A DNA stretch of 64,000 nucleotides, taken from JACJYC01 sp964558465. GTDB lineage: Bacteria; Bacteroidota; Bacteroidia; Chitinophagales; Saprospiraceae. The stretch's first letter is position 1; each line of letters begins with the position of its first letter. A program made the translations under genes and the position numbers. The notes beneath the pieces were generated by a model, which made no database searches, was not told the origin of the DNA, and worked only from the letters and a program-made list of their open reading frames with translations. The stretch covers positions 1 to 64,000 of the forward strand of contig CAZLEF010000034.1 in assembly GCA_964558465.1 (NCBI GenBank). Reading direction: 5' to 3'. Below are positions 52,657-62,030 of the stretch, one piece after another.

Positions 52657-54141
52657 TTAACTCCCCTCCACAATCCGGTATTCAAACGGCCCGATGATCC
52701 CCAGCTCGCCATTGGTTATGGCTATTCCATTCTGGCTATCCCGCCAGGTCAGGGTCTTATCCCGTTCAAGGGCAGCCAACCGGACGCCTTGCGCCATATG
52801 TTCGCTATAATTGACCACCACCACGCTTCGCACCGCGCCGAGTTCCCAGATCCAGGCCAGCACCGACCCGGCATTGGTCAGGGCTTCCACTGCCAGTTGT
52901 TTCCAGGATCCCTTCCGGAATACTTCATCTTTGGTCAGCCGGCAAAGTTCATCATAAAAATACCAGGTACAGGGGCAAACGACTTTCACCCAGGGATGGG
53001 TCGGCAGGGCTTTGGTTTTTGCGGTAAAACAGCCGCATCCGGCTTCTTCAGGCTCACGGCCCAGTTGAACCGGGATTTTGACCCTTCTGCCTTCCCACTG
53101 ACCGTCGTAATAGAAGCGCATGCCCGGCACTGTTGCTGCAATGATGGCTGCGGCTTCGGCTCTTTGCCTGGAAAAAATGCCGGCTATGCGTTCTTCATCG
53201 TGGTTTTCGAGAAACCGTACCGAGCGCTCCTGGTAATCCTGTTCCGCCATGAGGTGCCACCGGATGGGGTCCACATTCCTGCTTTTCAGGCGATCGGTCA
53301 GGGTTTTATCATAAGTATAGTCAAAACCGAGGTATTGCAGCCTGCTTTCCAGGTTCCAGTACGCCTCGGCAATAAAAACAAAATCAGGCGCTTTGGCCTT
53401 GACCGCCTGGATGGCCTGTTCCCAGAATTCGGTTTCCGGCGAGGGCGTATTATCCTCCAGGGCCTGATCCCAGGTGCGGTTGAAAACGTCGGTCAGCGCC
53501 AGCATAGCCATATCGCAACGGACACCGTCGCAGACCTCCGCCAGTTGAAGCAATTGTTTTTGCATGAACGCCCTGGCTGCCGGGTGGAAATAATTGACCT
53601 GGGCGGTATCCTGCCAGGCCCCGAAATAAGGGTCTTTGCCGTGCGCGGTGACCTGCCCTGCCGGATTGCGGTAATAGGTGTAGGGGTCGGCCTTCAGCCA
53701 TTCCTCCGAAGGATGGAGGAACAGATCGGGCTGCTCCCGGTGCAAACTGCTTTCTGCATGAAAATGATTGGGAATAAAATCCAGGATCAGTTTCAGGCCT
53801 TTTTCGTTGAGCGCTTTTTTTAACCGGAGCAATTCGTCGCGGTTACCCAGTTTGGCGTGGACCTCGTACCGGTCGATGGCGTAAGGGGAGCCGATCACGT
53901 CTTCCGGTTGCCAACCCGGCAGGGTCTCCGTGTAGGCTTGTTTCAGGTCGGGTACAAAAGCATAACGGGGCACGGCTTCGTCGGGAGTCTGCCAGACACC
54001 CATCAACCATACATAGTCCATGCCTCTGCCGGCCAAAAAATCCCAGAAAGCCGGTGGAATATCCGGCAAACCCGCTCCGGCGCCGAACCTTCGGACCCAG
54101 ACCCGGGTGTTGATTTCGTATAATGCTGGATGATACGCCAT
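52657..54141 (-). CDS. GH13-family alpha-amylase-like enzyme
   Basis: 494 aa from the ATG at 54141 (an upstream ATG at 54204 adds 21 residues antisense to a repeat). The four GH13 regions are present: LKLILDFIPNH (I), GVRCDMAML with the nucleophile Asp (II), FIAEAYW with the acid/base Glu (III) and RFLENHDEERI with the transition-state Asp (IV). No signal peptide, so cytosolic. The short AYHPALYEINTRVWV start and a C-terminal beta domain resemble enzymes annotated as alpha-amylase or glucanohydrolase in Bacteroidota. The exact substrate is not decidable. Confidence 0.9.
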   Translation of the reverse strand: MAYHPALYEINTRVWVRRFGAGAGLPDIPPAFWDFLAGRGMDYVWLMGVWQTPDEAVPRYAFVPDLKQAYTETLPGWQPEDVIGSPYAIDRYEVHAKLGNRDELLRLKKALNEKGLKLILDFIPNHFHAESSLHREQPDLFLHPSEEWLKADPYTYYRNPAGQVTAHGKDPYFGAWQDTAQVNYFHPAARAFMQKQLLQLAEVCDGVRCDMAMLALTDVFNRTWDQALEDNTPSPETEFWEQAIQAVKAKAPDFVFIAEAYWNLESRLQYLGFDYTYDKTLTDRLKSRNVDPIRWHLMAEQDYQERSVRFLENHDEERIAGIFSRQRAEAAAIIAATVPGMRFYYDGQWEGRRVKIPVQLGREPEEAGCGCFTAKTKALPTHPWVKVVCPCTWYFYDELCRLTKDEVFRKGSWKQLAVEALTNAGSVLAWIWELGAVRSVVVVNYSEHMAQGVRLAALERDKTLTWRDSQNGIAITNGELGIIGPFEYRIVEGS

Positions 54142-54315
54142 TTTAAGTTGAGGATGATAATATTTGTTGATTTGTTGATTTGATGCGGGAATCACAAAGA
54201 GCACAATTTCCTTCGCGTACTTTGTGGAATCTTGGTGTCTTTGTGGTTAACCTTACAATTAGCCAAGTTGAATTTTAGAATCCGAGAGGACATATAAACC
54301 TATCCAAAACTCTCC

Positions 54316-55128
54316 TTAATTCATTTTCTCCCGGCAAAACCGGATAAACTCCTCACAAATCTTGCGGGTGGCTGCCGGCGCTTCCAGCATGCCCATATGC
54401 CCGGACTTGTCCAGTACATGTACCACTGCCACTTGAGGCAGGGTCGTCTGGCGGTGATCCAGTTCGCGTGGAATGGCCTGGTCTTTTTCGCCAAGAATGA
54501 ACAGGACCGGAAATGCAGCGGCTGCAAGGACATCCGAACGGTCGGGCCGGTTTTTCATGGCTTCCAGCGCGTTGAGGATCCCGGCCTGGGGGTATTGAGA
54601 CGCCCGCAGGATCAGTTTATCCACCAGGAAAATATTTCCGGCGGCAAATTCAGGGGCAAACAAGGTCGGCATGAGTTGTTTGACAAAAAGCGATGGTCCG
54701 AACTTCAGGATGAACGCTACGCCTTTTTCCCGGCCGGCCTTTTTCTCCTCGCTGTCGGCATAAGGATGCGAATGGAACAAACCGAGTCCGGCCAGTCGCC
54801 CGCCGGCCAGTTCGGAAATGGCAAGGCCGACATACCCGCCCATGGAATGGCCGATCAGGATGAATTTCTTTAACTCCAGATGGTCGGCGACGGCAAGGAC
54901 CGCCCGGGCCATCTCTTCAATGGAAGTTTCCCCGGCCAAGGGTTCGGAGGCGCCAAATCCCGGCAAATTGACGCAAATGACCCGGTTGCCCGCCTCCGTG
55001 ATCCCCGGAGTGAAATCGTCCCAGATGGAGCTGTCTTCGCAAAACCCGTGCAGAAAAAGGACGGGTACCCCCTTGCCCCTGACACTGAAGGCGATATTCC
55101 GGCCTTTGTATGTTATTTGGTCTTTCAT
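54316..55128 (-). CDS. Alpha/beta hydrolase
   Basis: 270 aa from the ATG at 55128; the longer open frame upstream runs antisense into rluB and is rejected. VLFLHGFCEDSSIWDDF is the oxyanion strand-loop, GHSMGGYVGLAI the nucleophile elbow (Ser), VLFILGEKDQAIP holds the acid, and DKSGHMGMLEAP the His. No signal peptide. A general hydrolase of unknown substrate. It is divergent from rluB, sharing a 127-bp intergenic region with a hairpin repeat. Confidence 0.9.
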   Translation of the reverse strand: MKDQITYKGRNIAFSVRGKGVPVLFLHGFCEDSSIWDDFTPGITEAGNRVICVNLPGFGASEPLAGETSIEEMARAVLAVADHLELKKFILIGHSMGGYVGLAISELAGGRLAGLGLFHSHPYADSEEKKAGREKGVAFILKFGPSLFVKQLMPTLFAPEFAAGNIFLVDKLILRASQYPQAGILNALEAMKNRPDRSDVLAAAAFPVLFILGEKDQAIPRELDHRQTTLPQVAVVHVLDKSGHMGMLEAPAATRKICEEFIRFCREKMN

Positions 55129-55133
55129 GCAAT

Positions 55134-55200
55134 AATTCGAGGAACTGATATCGATTCCTCCACGCCTGTGGCGTGGCACGCACTTCCTCAGTTCCTCATC
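55134..55200. repeat. ttcctcgatt-type repeat with ccacgcc hairpin
   Basis: cgaggaactgatatcgattcctc and cttcctcagttcctc flank CCACGCC-tgt-GGCGTGG (55160-55176). The same hairpin theme is at 6215-6252 and 62078-62095. Confidence 0.85.
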
Positions 55201-55230
55201 ATTATAAGCCGCGAAGATAAACCAAAATCC

Positions 55231-55238
55231 TACCTTTG
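55231..55238 (+). promoter_or_regulatory. rluB -7 box
   Basis: TACCTTTG, full match to TAnnTTTG, 17 bp before the ATG, giving a 5' leader of about 10 nt. Confidence 0.65.
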
Positions 55239-55255
55239 CGGCATTAAACCAGGAA

Positions 55256-56065
55256 ATGGCAAAGTCATTTAAACCAAAAAGAGAGCCTTTCGGCAAACCG
55301 CAGGCCCGGGACAGCAAGCCGAAGTTCAAGCCCACTCCCCCGTCCGAACTGGATATGCGGCTCAACAAATACGTGGCGCATTGCGGCATCGCTTCGCGCC
55401 GGCAGGCCGCCGACCTGATCAAGGAAGGCCGGATCTCGGTCAATGGCAAAGTGCTGACGGAACCGGGCTACCAGATCCAGGCAGGCGACGAAGTGGCCTA
55501 TGACGGCAAAGTGCTCAAACCCGCCACCCGTCTTGTTTACCTGCTGATGAACAAGCCTAAAGACGTGCTCTCCACCGTAAAAGACGAAAAAGGGCGGCGC
55601 ACCGTGATCGACCTGCTGGCCGGCAAGGTGCCCGAGCGGGTGTTTCCCGTCGGCCGCCTCGACCGCGATACCACCGGCCTGATCCTGCTCACCAACGACG
55701 GCGATCTGGCGGAAAAAATGACCCACCCCCGGTACAAAATGAAAAAGGTGTACAACGCCACCCTGGATAAACCGCTCACCAAAGCCGATCTGCAAAAGAT
55801 CAGCGCCGGACTGGAACTGGAAGACGGCCCCGTGAAGGTCAACTGGATCGAATACCTGGACCAGGATAAAAAGGATGAGGTCGGACTCGAGATCTCAGTC
55901 GGCCGCAACCGCATTGTCCGCCGGATATTTGAACACCTGGGCTATGAGGTCACCAAACTGGACCGGGTGTACCTCGGCGGCCTCACCAAAAAAGACCTCA
56001 AACGCGGCTGGTGGCGGCCTCTGACCGACCAGGAGGTGGTGATGCTGAAACATTTTACGAAATAG
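55256..56065 (+). CDS. rluB: 23S rRNA pseudouridine synthase RluB-type
   Basis: 269 aa. A basic N-terminal tail leads to an S4 RNA-binding domain (MRLNKYVAHCGIASRRQAADLIKEGRISVNGKVL) and the RsuA/RluB catalytic domain with GRLDRDTTGLILLTNDG, whose Asp after RL is the nucleophile, and GRNRIVRRIFEHLGYEV. RluB makes pseudouridine 2605 in 23S rRNA; the RsuA/RluB/RluE/RluF group is hard to separate by eye, so the specificity is inferred from S4-plus-catalytic layout and Bacteroidota practice. Cytosolic. Confidence 0.9.
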   Translation: MAKSFKPKREPFGKPQARDSKPKFKPTPPSELDMRLNKYVAHCGIASRRQAADLIKEGRISVNGKVLTEPGYQIQAGDEVAYDGKVLKPATRLVYLLMNKPKDVLSTVKDEKGRRTVIDLLAGKVPERVFPVGRLDRDTTGLILLTNDGDLAEKMTHPRYKMKKVYNATLDKPLTKADLQKISAGLELEDGPVKVNWIEYLDQDKKDEVGLEISVGRNRIVRRIFEHLGYEVTKLDRVYLGGLTKKDLKRGWWRPLTDQEVVMLKHFTK

Positions 56066-56080
56066 CGCGACGGAGGAGGG

Positions 56081-56216
56081 TTCATTGTAGTTTATTATAG
56101 TTCATTGTGGTTCATTGTTGTTGGGGTAACGGCAGCATAACGATCATGAACCATCATAAACCATCATAAACCATCATGAACCATCATAAACCATCATAAA
56201 CCATCATGAACTAAAC
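56081..56216. repeat. ccatcataaa satellite around a shared 27-bp core
   Basis: Imperfect ttcattgtggtt units (56081-56115) face at least six ccatcat(a/g)aa units (56151-56210). Between them 56115-56141 is the exact inverted copy of 1994-2020 (contains ggggtaacggcagcataac). Confidence 0.92.
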
Positions 56217-56267
56217 AATAACCCCACATGCTTCAGGCAATTTTGACCACACTTCAAATCAACCCGG

Positions 56268-56885
56268 TCAAGGAGGAAAACTGCCTTCCCGTTTCACCAG
56301 CTTCACCACCTCCCCGTCTTCCGGCAAAAAGAGGAGCATTTCTTCTGCCGTAAGCGACAGAATCTGCGCCTGCCATTCGGGCCGCGGCGAGTAATACAGG
56401 CCGTAAATATCGATGCTCATGGTTTCAGGCGAAAACACGTAATGACGGGACTCCGGGAAATAAACCCGGTTGGTTGCAGAATCCTTGTTGTACAGGGCTA
56501 ATGTGCTGTCGGGAAAAAAGACGGCAAAATAGGGCATGGCAATCGCCTGGCGTACCCGTTCCACCTCGACGGCGCTGTCGCGCTGGGCCCACCGTTCCAG
56601 GTCGCGGCGTTGCCGGTTGTTGAGGTCCGGCTCGTAATCTGCGTCGTAGCCGTACCATTGCCGGGCCCGTTGTTCTCTGACGTGGTTGTACACCGCCAGG
56701 GACTGGGCCAGGGCGTCTCCCTTTTTGTCCACCTGCACGCCCTGTTCAGCGTATTCAACGACTTCCCAGCGCCCAAGGAGGTGGTTTAACGGGTCGCTGG
56801 GGGCCTGGGCGTTGAGGCGGCCAAGGGTGAAAAGGCAAAAAATGAGGATTTGCGATTTTAATAAAATGGTGTGATTTTTGAGCAT
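56268..56885 (-). CDS. Secreted hypothetical protein
   Basis: 205 aa. A signal peptide follows a short basic start (LLKSQILIFCLFTLGRLNAQA). The mature part begins LNHLLGRWEVVEYAEQG, which resembles the opening strand of lipocalin-like domains, and ends with beta-rich FSPETMSIDIYGLYYSPRPEWQAQILSLTAEEMLLFL. The middle is helical and charged (REQRARQWYGYDADYEPDLNNRQRRDLERW). No specific function can be given. It is divergent from the aminoacylase-like gene. Confidence 0.75.
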   Translation of the reverse strand: MLKNHTILLKSQILIFCLFTLGRLNAQAPSDPLNHLLGRWEVVEYAEQGVQVDKKGDALAQSLAVYNHVREQRARQWYGYDADYEPDLNNRQRRDLERWAQRDSAVEVERVRQAIAMPYFAVFFPDSTLALYNKDSATNRVYFPESRHYVFSPETMSIDIYGLYYSPRPEWQAQILSLTAEEMLLFLPEDGEVVKLVKREGSFPP

Positions 56886-56953
56886 CTGTTCTTCGTTTTA
56901 GTTCGTTTTGGTGAACGACCGCCAACAAATATAAACGCTTATTTTCAACCATT

Positions 56954-58492
56954 ATGAAATCTATTTCAGCCAGTTTATTCCTCCTCCTGTTCTGGGCCTG
57001 CAACCCGGGCAACCCGGAATTTGACGCCCTCATGCGGGATCACGGCAACCAATTCGACCTGCTGATCCAAAACGGTACGGTCTTCACCGGGGTCGATACC
57101 GCCGGCCTTGCAGCGGATATTCTGGTGAAGGACGACAAAATCCTGTACGTCGGTCCAGTGGACACCTCCCGGATCAACGCGACCAGAACCATCGACGCAA
57201 CCGGCAAAGCGGTCAGCCCGGGTTTCATCGATACCCATGCCCACGGCGACCCGCTGCAAACCCCGGATTTCCGCAATTTCCTGGCCATGGGCGTGACGAC
57301 GATCTGCCTGGGGCAGGACGGCGACAGTCCCGAAACTGAAGACATCGCCGCCTGGATGCAACGGGTGAACGATACCATTCCCGGGGTCAATATCGCCCTG
57401 TTCATCGGTCACGGCACGATCCGGCGCCTATCCGGGGCCGGGTACAAACCTGTGCCGGAAGCGCACGAACTCGATAAAATGAAACAACTGCTGCAAAAAG
57501 GGATGGAGGCAGGGTGTCTCGGTATGTCCACCGGTCTGGAATATACGCCGGGGGTGTACGCGCGGGCGGAGGAAATGGCGGAACTGGCCAGGGTAGTCGG
57601 CAGGAACAACGGTCTGATCATGAGCCATGTGCGCAACGAAGACAACGATCAGATCGACTCCTCCCTGCTGGAATTGCTGCAACAGGGCGAATATTGCAAC
57701 GTTCATGTTTCCCACCTGAAAGTAGTGTATGGAAAAGGCCGGGAGCGGGCAGGTGAAATTCTCCGGTTGCTGTTTGACCGGCCGGCCGGGCCCTACCGCG
57801 TTTCGGCCGATATTTACCCCTATACCGCAAGTTATACGGGCATCGGCATCGTTTTCCCGCAATGGGCCAAACCGCCGAACGACTACGCCAAAGTCGCCAA
57901 AAACCGAAGGGTGGAATTACTGGCGTTCCTGCGCGATAAGGTCAATTCGCGCAACGGCCCGGAAGCTACCCTGCTGGGCACCCCACCCTACCGGGGCAAA
58001 ACGCTACGGCAGGTAAGCGAAGAAATGAACAAACCCTTCGAACAGGTTTTGCTGGAAGACATTGGTCCCGGCGGCGCTTCCGGCGCTTATTTTGTGATGG
58101 ACGAAACCTTGCAGGCTGCCCTGCTTGCCGACCCGCGCATTATGGTGTGTTCCGACGGCAGCCCCACTATGCACCACCCGCGGGGGTACGGGAGTTTCGC
58201 CAAAATCATCGAAGAATATACCCTGAAACAGAGGTTGTTCCCGTTGCATGAAGCAATCCGGAAGATGACCTCCTTGCCCGCTGAAACCCTCGGGTTGGCA
58301 GACAGAGGGGCGGTAAAACCCGGATTCAAAGCCGATTTGCTGGTATTTAACCCTGAAAAGGTGAAAGCCCGGGCCGATTTTGTCAGCCCGCACCTGCTGA
58401 GCGAGGAGTTTGATGTGGTGATCGTGAACGGCAAAGTTGCGCTGGAAAACGGGCGGTTGGAGGAAAGGCGGTTTGGACGGGTGTTGGAATAA
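56954..58492 (+). CDS. N-acyl-D-amino-acid deacylase-like lipoprotein
   Basis: 512 aa. Lipoprotein signal MKSISASLFLLLFWAC with Cys16. Amidohydrolase motifs: GFIDTHAHGDP (metal HxH), LGQDGDSPETEDIA, ALFIGHGTIRR, MSTGLEYTPG, MSHVRNEDN, HVSHLKVVYG and MVCSDGSP, with C-terminal LADRGAVKPGFKADLLVFNP. This is the D-aminoacylase branch, which removes acyl groups from N-acyl-D-amino acids or cleaves related dipeptides. Likely anchored in the periplasm. The exact substrate is unknown. Confidence 0.9.
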   Translation: MKSISASLFLLLFWACNPGNPEFDALMRDHGNQFDLLIQNGTVFTGVDTAGLAADILVKDDKILYVGPVDTSRINATRTIDATGKAVSPGFIDTHAHGDPLQTPDFRNFLAMGVTTICLGQDGDSPETEDIAAWMQRVNDTIPGVNIALFIGHGTIRRLSGAGYKPVPEAHELDKMKQLLQKGMEAGCLGMSTGLEYTPGVYARAEEMAELARVVGRNNGLIMSHVRNEDNDQIDSSLLELLQQGEYCNVHVSHLKVVYGKGRERAGEILRLLFDRPAGPYRVSADIYPYTASYTGIGIVFPQWAKPPNDYAKVAKNRRVELLAFLRDKVNSRNGPEATLLGTPPYRGKTLRQVSEEMNKPFEQVLLEDIGPGGASGAYFVMDETLQAALLADPRIMVCSDGSPTMHHPRGYGSFAKIIEEYTLKQRLFPLHEAIRKMTSLPAETLGLADRGAVKPGFKADLLVFNPEKVKARADFVSPHLLSEEFDVVIVNGKVALENGRLEERRFGRVLE

Positions 58493-58493
58493 T

Positions 58494-58531
58494 GTTTGGG
58501 GTTGTTTGGGGTTGTTTGGGGTTGTTTGGTT
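58494..58531. repeat. tttggggttg satellite after the aminoacylase gene
   Basis: Three and a half copies of a 10-bp unit, same family as 6259-6350 and, inverted, 28510-28580; it begins directly after the stop codon. Confidence 0.9.
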
Positions 58532-58622
58532 TTCCAGATTCAATAATATATATTTCATCATTTCTTCGCCTGCGCCACCTTCTTTTGCTATATCTGCAAA
58601 ATTCATCTCGTTTGAACTGGTT

Positions 58623-60392
58623 TCACTCCACTCCCCCATAAACCTCCAAAAACCGCTTCCCATCCAACAACCCAAACCGCCAGTCCACCGGTAAAACCAG
58701 CGAATCCGGCGCGTGAGAGAGCCAGTAATCTTCCCCTTTTTTACCTTCGGTCAGCCGCTTCACTTCGGCCTGAAAAGGTTCAAAAAGAAACATCCGGTTG
58801 TGTTCAAAAAAGAAGCGGTCGAGGATGAGATAATCTACCTGGTGGTCTTTGAATAAACGGACGACGGGTTCGGGCGAACCGGCGGTATAGGCCCGGATAA
58901 AATCCCATACCGGCGCCTGGATCAATCTGTGGTACCGGGTGAAATACAGGGCATGACAGGCTTCATCGCTGAACAAAACGGAGGCTTGGGAAAACCAGGG
59001 GATCTCGCTGGTCACTTCGGTGGGGCCCGCTATTTTCACGGGGTGATCGAAGGATTTGATCTTGTCGTACAGGGCCGCAAAGTCGCCGTAGCGGTAAATG
59101 CCGGATTCCTTGGGGGAGCGGATGTCAAAGACAGACCAGGCGGTGAGCAAAAGGAAAAGGATGGCGGGTATAATCGTTAATCCACCCATTGGCCCCTGCC
59201 GGCGGGTGAACATTCGCGGTATCGAATCCACCCCTGCAGCCCTATGGGCCTGACCCTCGCCGGCGGGGGATACCGGCTCGCTTGGATGATTTCGGCTTGG
59301 TGATCCACCCCCCGGCCTCCGCCAGCGGGGGATAACACCGATGACAAAAAGAAAATACGCGCTCAGCAGGCAGTAATACAGGTACCGGTCGGGTTGAAAG
59401 AGGCGGGGCAGCAGCCATTGGGCGAGGTAAAAACAGATTACCCCAGAGGCGGCAAACAGCACGACCAGCCGGTAATACCCCCTTTCCGCTTTCAGAAAAA
59501 TCCAGCTCAAAACAAAACTGACGGCCATCAGAACCAGCGTATAATCCGGCCAGGGCAGCCGAAGGTAGTGGCGGACGGGAAATTTCCAGGGCAGCCCGGG
59601 GTCCATTTGCGACTGAAAATCAACCCGGCCGCCAGGCGCAAATTCGGGCATGCTCAGCAGCGCTTCCCTGGGAAAAAACGGACCGATCAGCGGGTGGGCC
59701 TCCAGCATCCTGGATTTCAGAAACAGGATCAACAACGCCGCGACAAAACAACCGGTCAGCCAGCCGATTTCTTTCCGTTTCCATTCTTTCCAAAAACGGC
59801 CGGAAATAAGATCCCAGAGGGCAGCCAACCCCGTAAACGCGCCCAGGACGAGGAAGGCCGTGGGGTAAAACAGGGCGCTTGCCGCAGCCGTCCACGCAGC
59901 GGCTTTTTTCCGGCCTGCATCCCAATAGAACAAAAACAACAGCATGAACGGAATGGCAAAAGCCCTGGCCATAAACCCCGCCATCCGCTCCATGGGAATA
60001 TTGCTGAACATCAGCACCGCGCACAACCCCAGCGCCCAGCCGAACCGCCGTTTCACCAGGAAAAAAACCGACAAACAAGCGATGTACAGCGTAAATACAG
60101 GGAAAATCCGGGATACGGTCAGCGGGTCAAAAAACAGGGTCAACACCCGGATCAGGGCGTAATACCCCCAGGGCTGGAGCAGGCCCGAGGCGGCTACCCA
60201 GGGGTCGCCTTCCACAAAACGGTGCTCACCGAAGGTCCAGGCCCAGGTCAGGTGCTGCACCACGTCGTCGTTGCCCCAGTACGGCGTGCCCCATACCTCG
60301 CGGTACCGGTACAGGAACAGGGCAAGGACGTACAGGCCGATGGCGAGGGCCCATTGCCAGGCCGGTTTGGGAATGCGAATTTTGAGGGGCAT
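58623..60392 (-). CDS. Polytopic membrane protein, GT-C-like
   Basis: 589 aa with about ten hydrophobic spans, no family named with confidence. The start includes YREVWGTPYWGNDDVVQHLTWAW; acidic residues in the first loop of a multi-span protein are seen in GT-C glycosyltransferases, and a C-terminal soluble domain follows (about 430-589). Residues about 350-402 (RWRRPGGGSPSRNHPSEPVSPAGEGQAHRAAG...) are a Pro/Gly/Arg-rich stretch between spans that breaks the otherwise smooth sequence and is encoded by repeated G/C-rich DNA, probably an in-frame insertion. Confidence 0.7.
   Translation of the reverse strand: MPLKIRIPKPAWQWALAIGLYVLALFLYRYREVWGTPYWGNDDVVQHLTWAWTFGEHRFVEGDPWVAASGLLQPWGYYALIRVLTLFFDPLTVSRIFPVFTLYIACLSVFFLVKRRFGWALGLCAVLMFSNIPMERMAGFMARAFAIPFMLLFLFYWDAGRKKAAAWTAAASALFYPTAFLVLGAFTGLAALWDLISGRFWKEWKRKEIGWLTGCFVAALLILFLKSRMLEAHPLIGPFFPREALLSMPEFAPGGRVDFQSQMDPGLPWKFPVRHYLRLPWPDYTLVLMAVSFVLSWIFLKAERGYYRLVVLFAASGVICFYLAQWLLPRLFQPDRYLYYCLLSAYFLFVIGVIPRWRRPGGGSPSRNHPSEPVSPAGEGQAHRAAGVDSIPRMFTRRQGPMGGLTIIPAILFLLLTAWSVFDIRSPKESGIYRYGDFAALYDKIKSFDHPVKIAGPTEVTSEIPWFSQASVLFSDEACHALYFTRYHRLIQAPVWDFIRAYTAGSPEPVVRLFKDHQVDYLILDRFFFEHNRMFLFEPFQAEVKRLTEGKKGEDYWLSHAPDSLVLPVDWRFGLLDGKRFLEVYGGVE
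59190..59336. repeat. gccggcggggga-type repeats inside a coding region
   Basis: Three related pieces, at about 59192-59211 (ctgccggcgggtgaa), 59251-59272 (ctcgccggcgggggata) and 59311-59334 (ctccgccagcgggggata), lie inside the membrane protein gene in one direction and keep its frame. Confidence 0.7.
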
Positions 60393-60419
60393 TTGCGTTT
60401 TGGTTGAAGGGGTTTAGGG

Positions 60420-62000
60420 TCAAAACTCGCTCGTAAAATGAAATTCCACCTCCGGGTGGTTTTCCTGGGCCATTTTGAGCGTCCAGGCGGACTCGGCCAG
60501 GAAAACGAGGTTGCCTTCCGTATCTTTGGCGATATCCCGTTTGCGGCGCTGCAGGAACTCTTTAAAAGCCGTCTGGTTTTTGCCGCTCACCCAACAGGCC
60601 TTGTACAGGTTCACCGGCTCGTAGGTGCATTTGGCGCCGTATTCGTTTTCGAGGCGGTACTGGATGACGTCGAACTGCAGGGCGCCCACCGTGCCGATGA
60701 TCTTGCGCCCGTCGCTCTCGCGGGTGAACATCTGGGCCACGCCTTCTTCCATCAACTCATCCAGGCCCTTGTTCAGTTGTTTGGTCTTCAGCGGGTCGGC
60801 GTTGTTGACGTAGCGGAATTGTTCGGGGCTGAAGCTGGGTATACCTTTGAAATGAAGGGTTTCTCCCTCGGTGAGCGCGTCGCCGATCTTGAAGTTGCCG
60901 CTGTCGTACAGGCCCACCACGTCACCGGGAAAGGCCTCGTCGATCACCGTTTTTTTGTCGGCCATGAAGGAAGTGGGGTTGGAGAACTTCAGCGACCTGT
61001 TCTGCCGGACATGGAAATAGTTGGTGTTGCGCTGAAATATGCCGGAGCAAACCCGCAGGAACGCGATCCGGTCGCGGTGTTTGGGGTCCATATTGGCGTG
61101 GATCTTGAAGACAAAACCCGAGAACTTGCCTTCATCCGGTCTGACCGGGCGTTCTTCGGTTGGCCGGGCAAGGGGCGGCGGCGCAACTTCCACAAAACAA
61201 TCCAGCAATTCCTTGACGCCGAAGTTATTGACGGCGCTGCCGAAGAACACGGGCGATATTTCCCCTTTCAGGTAGGTTTCGCGGTCAAAAACCGGGTAAA
61301 CCTCTTGTATGGTGTTGATCTCTTCCCGGACTTCCCGGGCCGGGCCGGCGCCGACTTCCTTCTCCAGGCGGCTGTCTGAAAGGTCCCGGATCTCGATAAT
61401 CTCCTCCTCGGTTTGTTTACCGTGGGGGCGGAACAACACCAGCTTGCGTTCGTACATGTTGTACACCCCCTTAAAGGTTTGTCCCATGCCGATTGGCCAG
61501 CTCAGGGGCGTCACCTTGAGGCCGAGTTTGAGTTCCACCTCGTCCAGCAGGTCGAAGGCTTCCTTTCCTTCGCGGTCCAGTTTGTTGATGAACACGATGA
61601 TGGGGGTGTTGCGCATGCGGCAGACCTCCACCAGTTTTTCCGTTTGTTCTTCCACGCCTTTGGCCACGTCGATCACTACGATGACGGAGTCCACTGCCGT
61701 CAGGGTGCGGTAGGTGTCTTCAGCAAAATCCTTGTGGCCGGGGGTATCCAGGATATTGATCTTGAGGTCGCGGTATTCGAAGGCCATGACGGAAGTGGCG
61801 ACGGAGATGCCCCGCTGCCGTTCAATTTCCATAAAGTCGGAGGTGGCGTGTTTCTTGATCTTGTTAGACTTGACGGCCCCCGCGATCTGGATAGCGCCGC
61901 CGAACAACAGCAGTTTTTCGGTCAGCGTCGTCTTCCCGGCGTCCGGGTGGCTGATGATGGCAAAGGTGCGGCGTTTGTTGATTTCCTCGATCAGGCTCAT
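60420..62000 (-). CDS. prfC: Peptide chain release factor 3
   Basis: 526 aa. Recycles RF1/RF2 from the ribosome after termination using GTP. G1 is ISHPDAGKTT (16-25), G3 DTPGH, G4 NKLDR. The RF3-specific arrangement continues with IEIRDLSDSRLEKEVG, FFGSAVNNFGVKELLDCFVEVAPPP and the C-terminal VGALQFDVIQYRLENEYGAKC. Length is normal. Cytosolic. A TAnnTTTG box lies 23-30 bp upstream on the minus strand. Confidence 0.97.
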   Translation of the reverse strand: MSLIEEINKRRTFAIISHPDAGKTTLTEKLLLFGGAIQIAGAVKSNKIKKHATSDFMEIERQRGISVATSVMAFEYRDLKINILDTPGHKDFAEDTYRTLTAVDSVIVVIDVAKGVEEQTEKLVEVCRMRNTPIIVFINKLDREGKEAFDLLDEVELKLGLKVTPLSWPIGMGQTFKGVYNMYERKLVLFRPHGKQTEEEIIEIRDLSDSRLEKEVGAGPAREVREEINTIQEVYPVFDRETYLKGEISPVFFGSAVNNFGVKELLDCFVEVAPPPLARPTEERPVRPDEGKFSGFVFKIHANMDPKHRDRIAFLRVCSGIFQRNTNYFHVRQNRSLKFSNPTSFMADKKTVIDEAFPGDVVGLYDSGNFKIGDALTEGETLHFKGIPSFSPEQFRYVNNADPLKTKQLNKGLDELMEEGVAQMFTRESDGRKIIGTVGALQFDVIQYRLENEYGAKCTYEPVNLYKACWVSGKNQTAFKEFLQRRKRDIAKDTEGNLVFLAESAWTLKMAQENHPEVEFHFTSEF

Positions 62001-62022
62001 AACATTTTTAAAAATGAAGGCG

Positions 62023-62030
62023 CAAAGGTA
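62023..62030 (-). promoter_or_regulatory. prfC -7 box
   Basis: TACCTTTG on the minus strand, full match to TAnnTTTG, with a leader of about 15 nt to the ATG at 62000. Confidence 0.6.

Noticed and set aside
52624..53823. A 399-codon plus-strand open frame
   Set aside because: Antisense to the GH13 gene with its four intact catalytic regions; no recognisable motif in the antisense product. The same applies to long antisense frames at 566-1126, 20947-21783, 28595-29605, 33107-34126 and 59394-60407.
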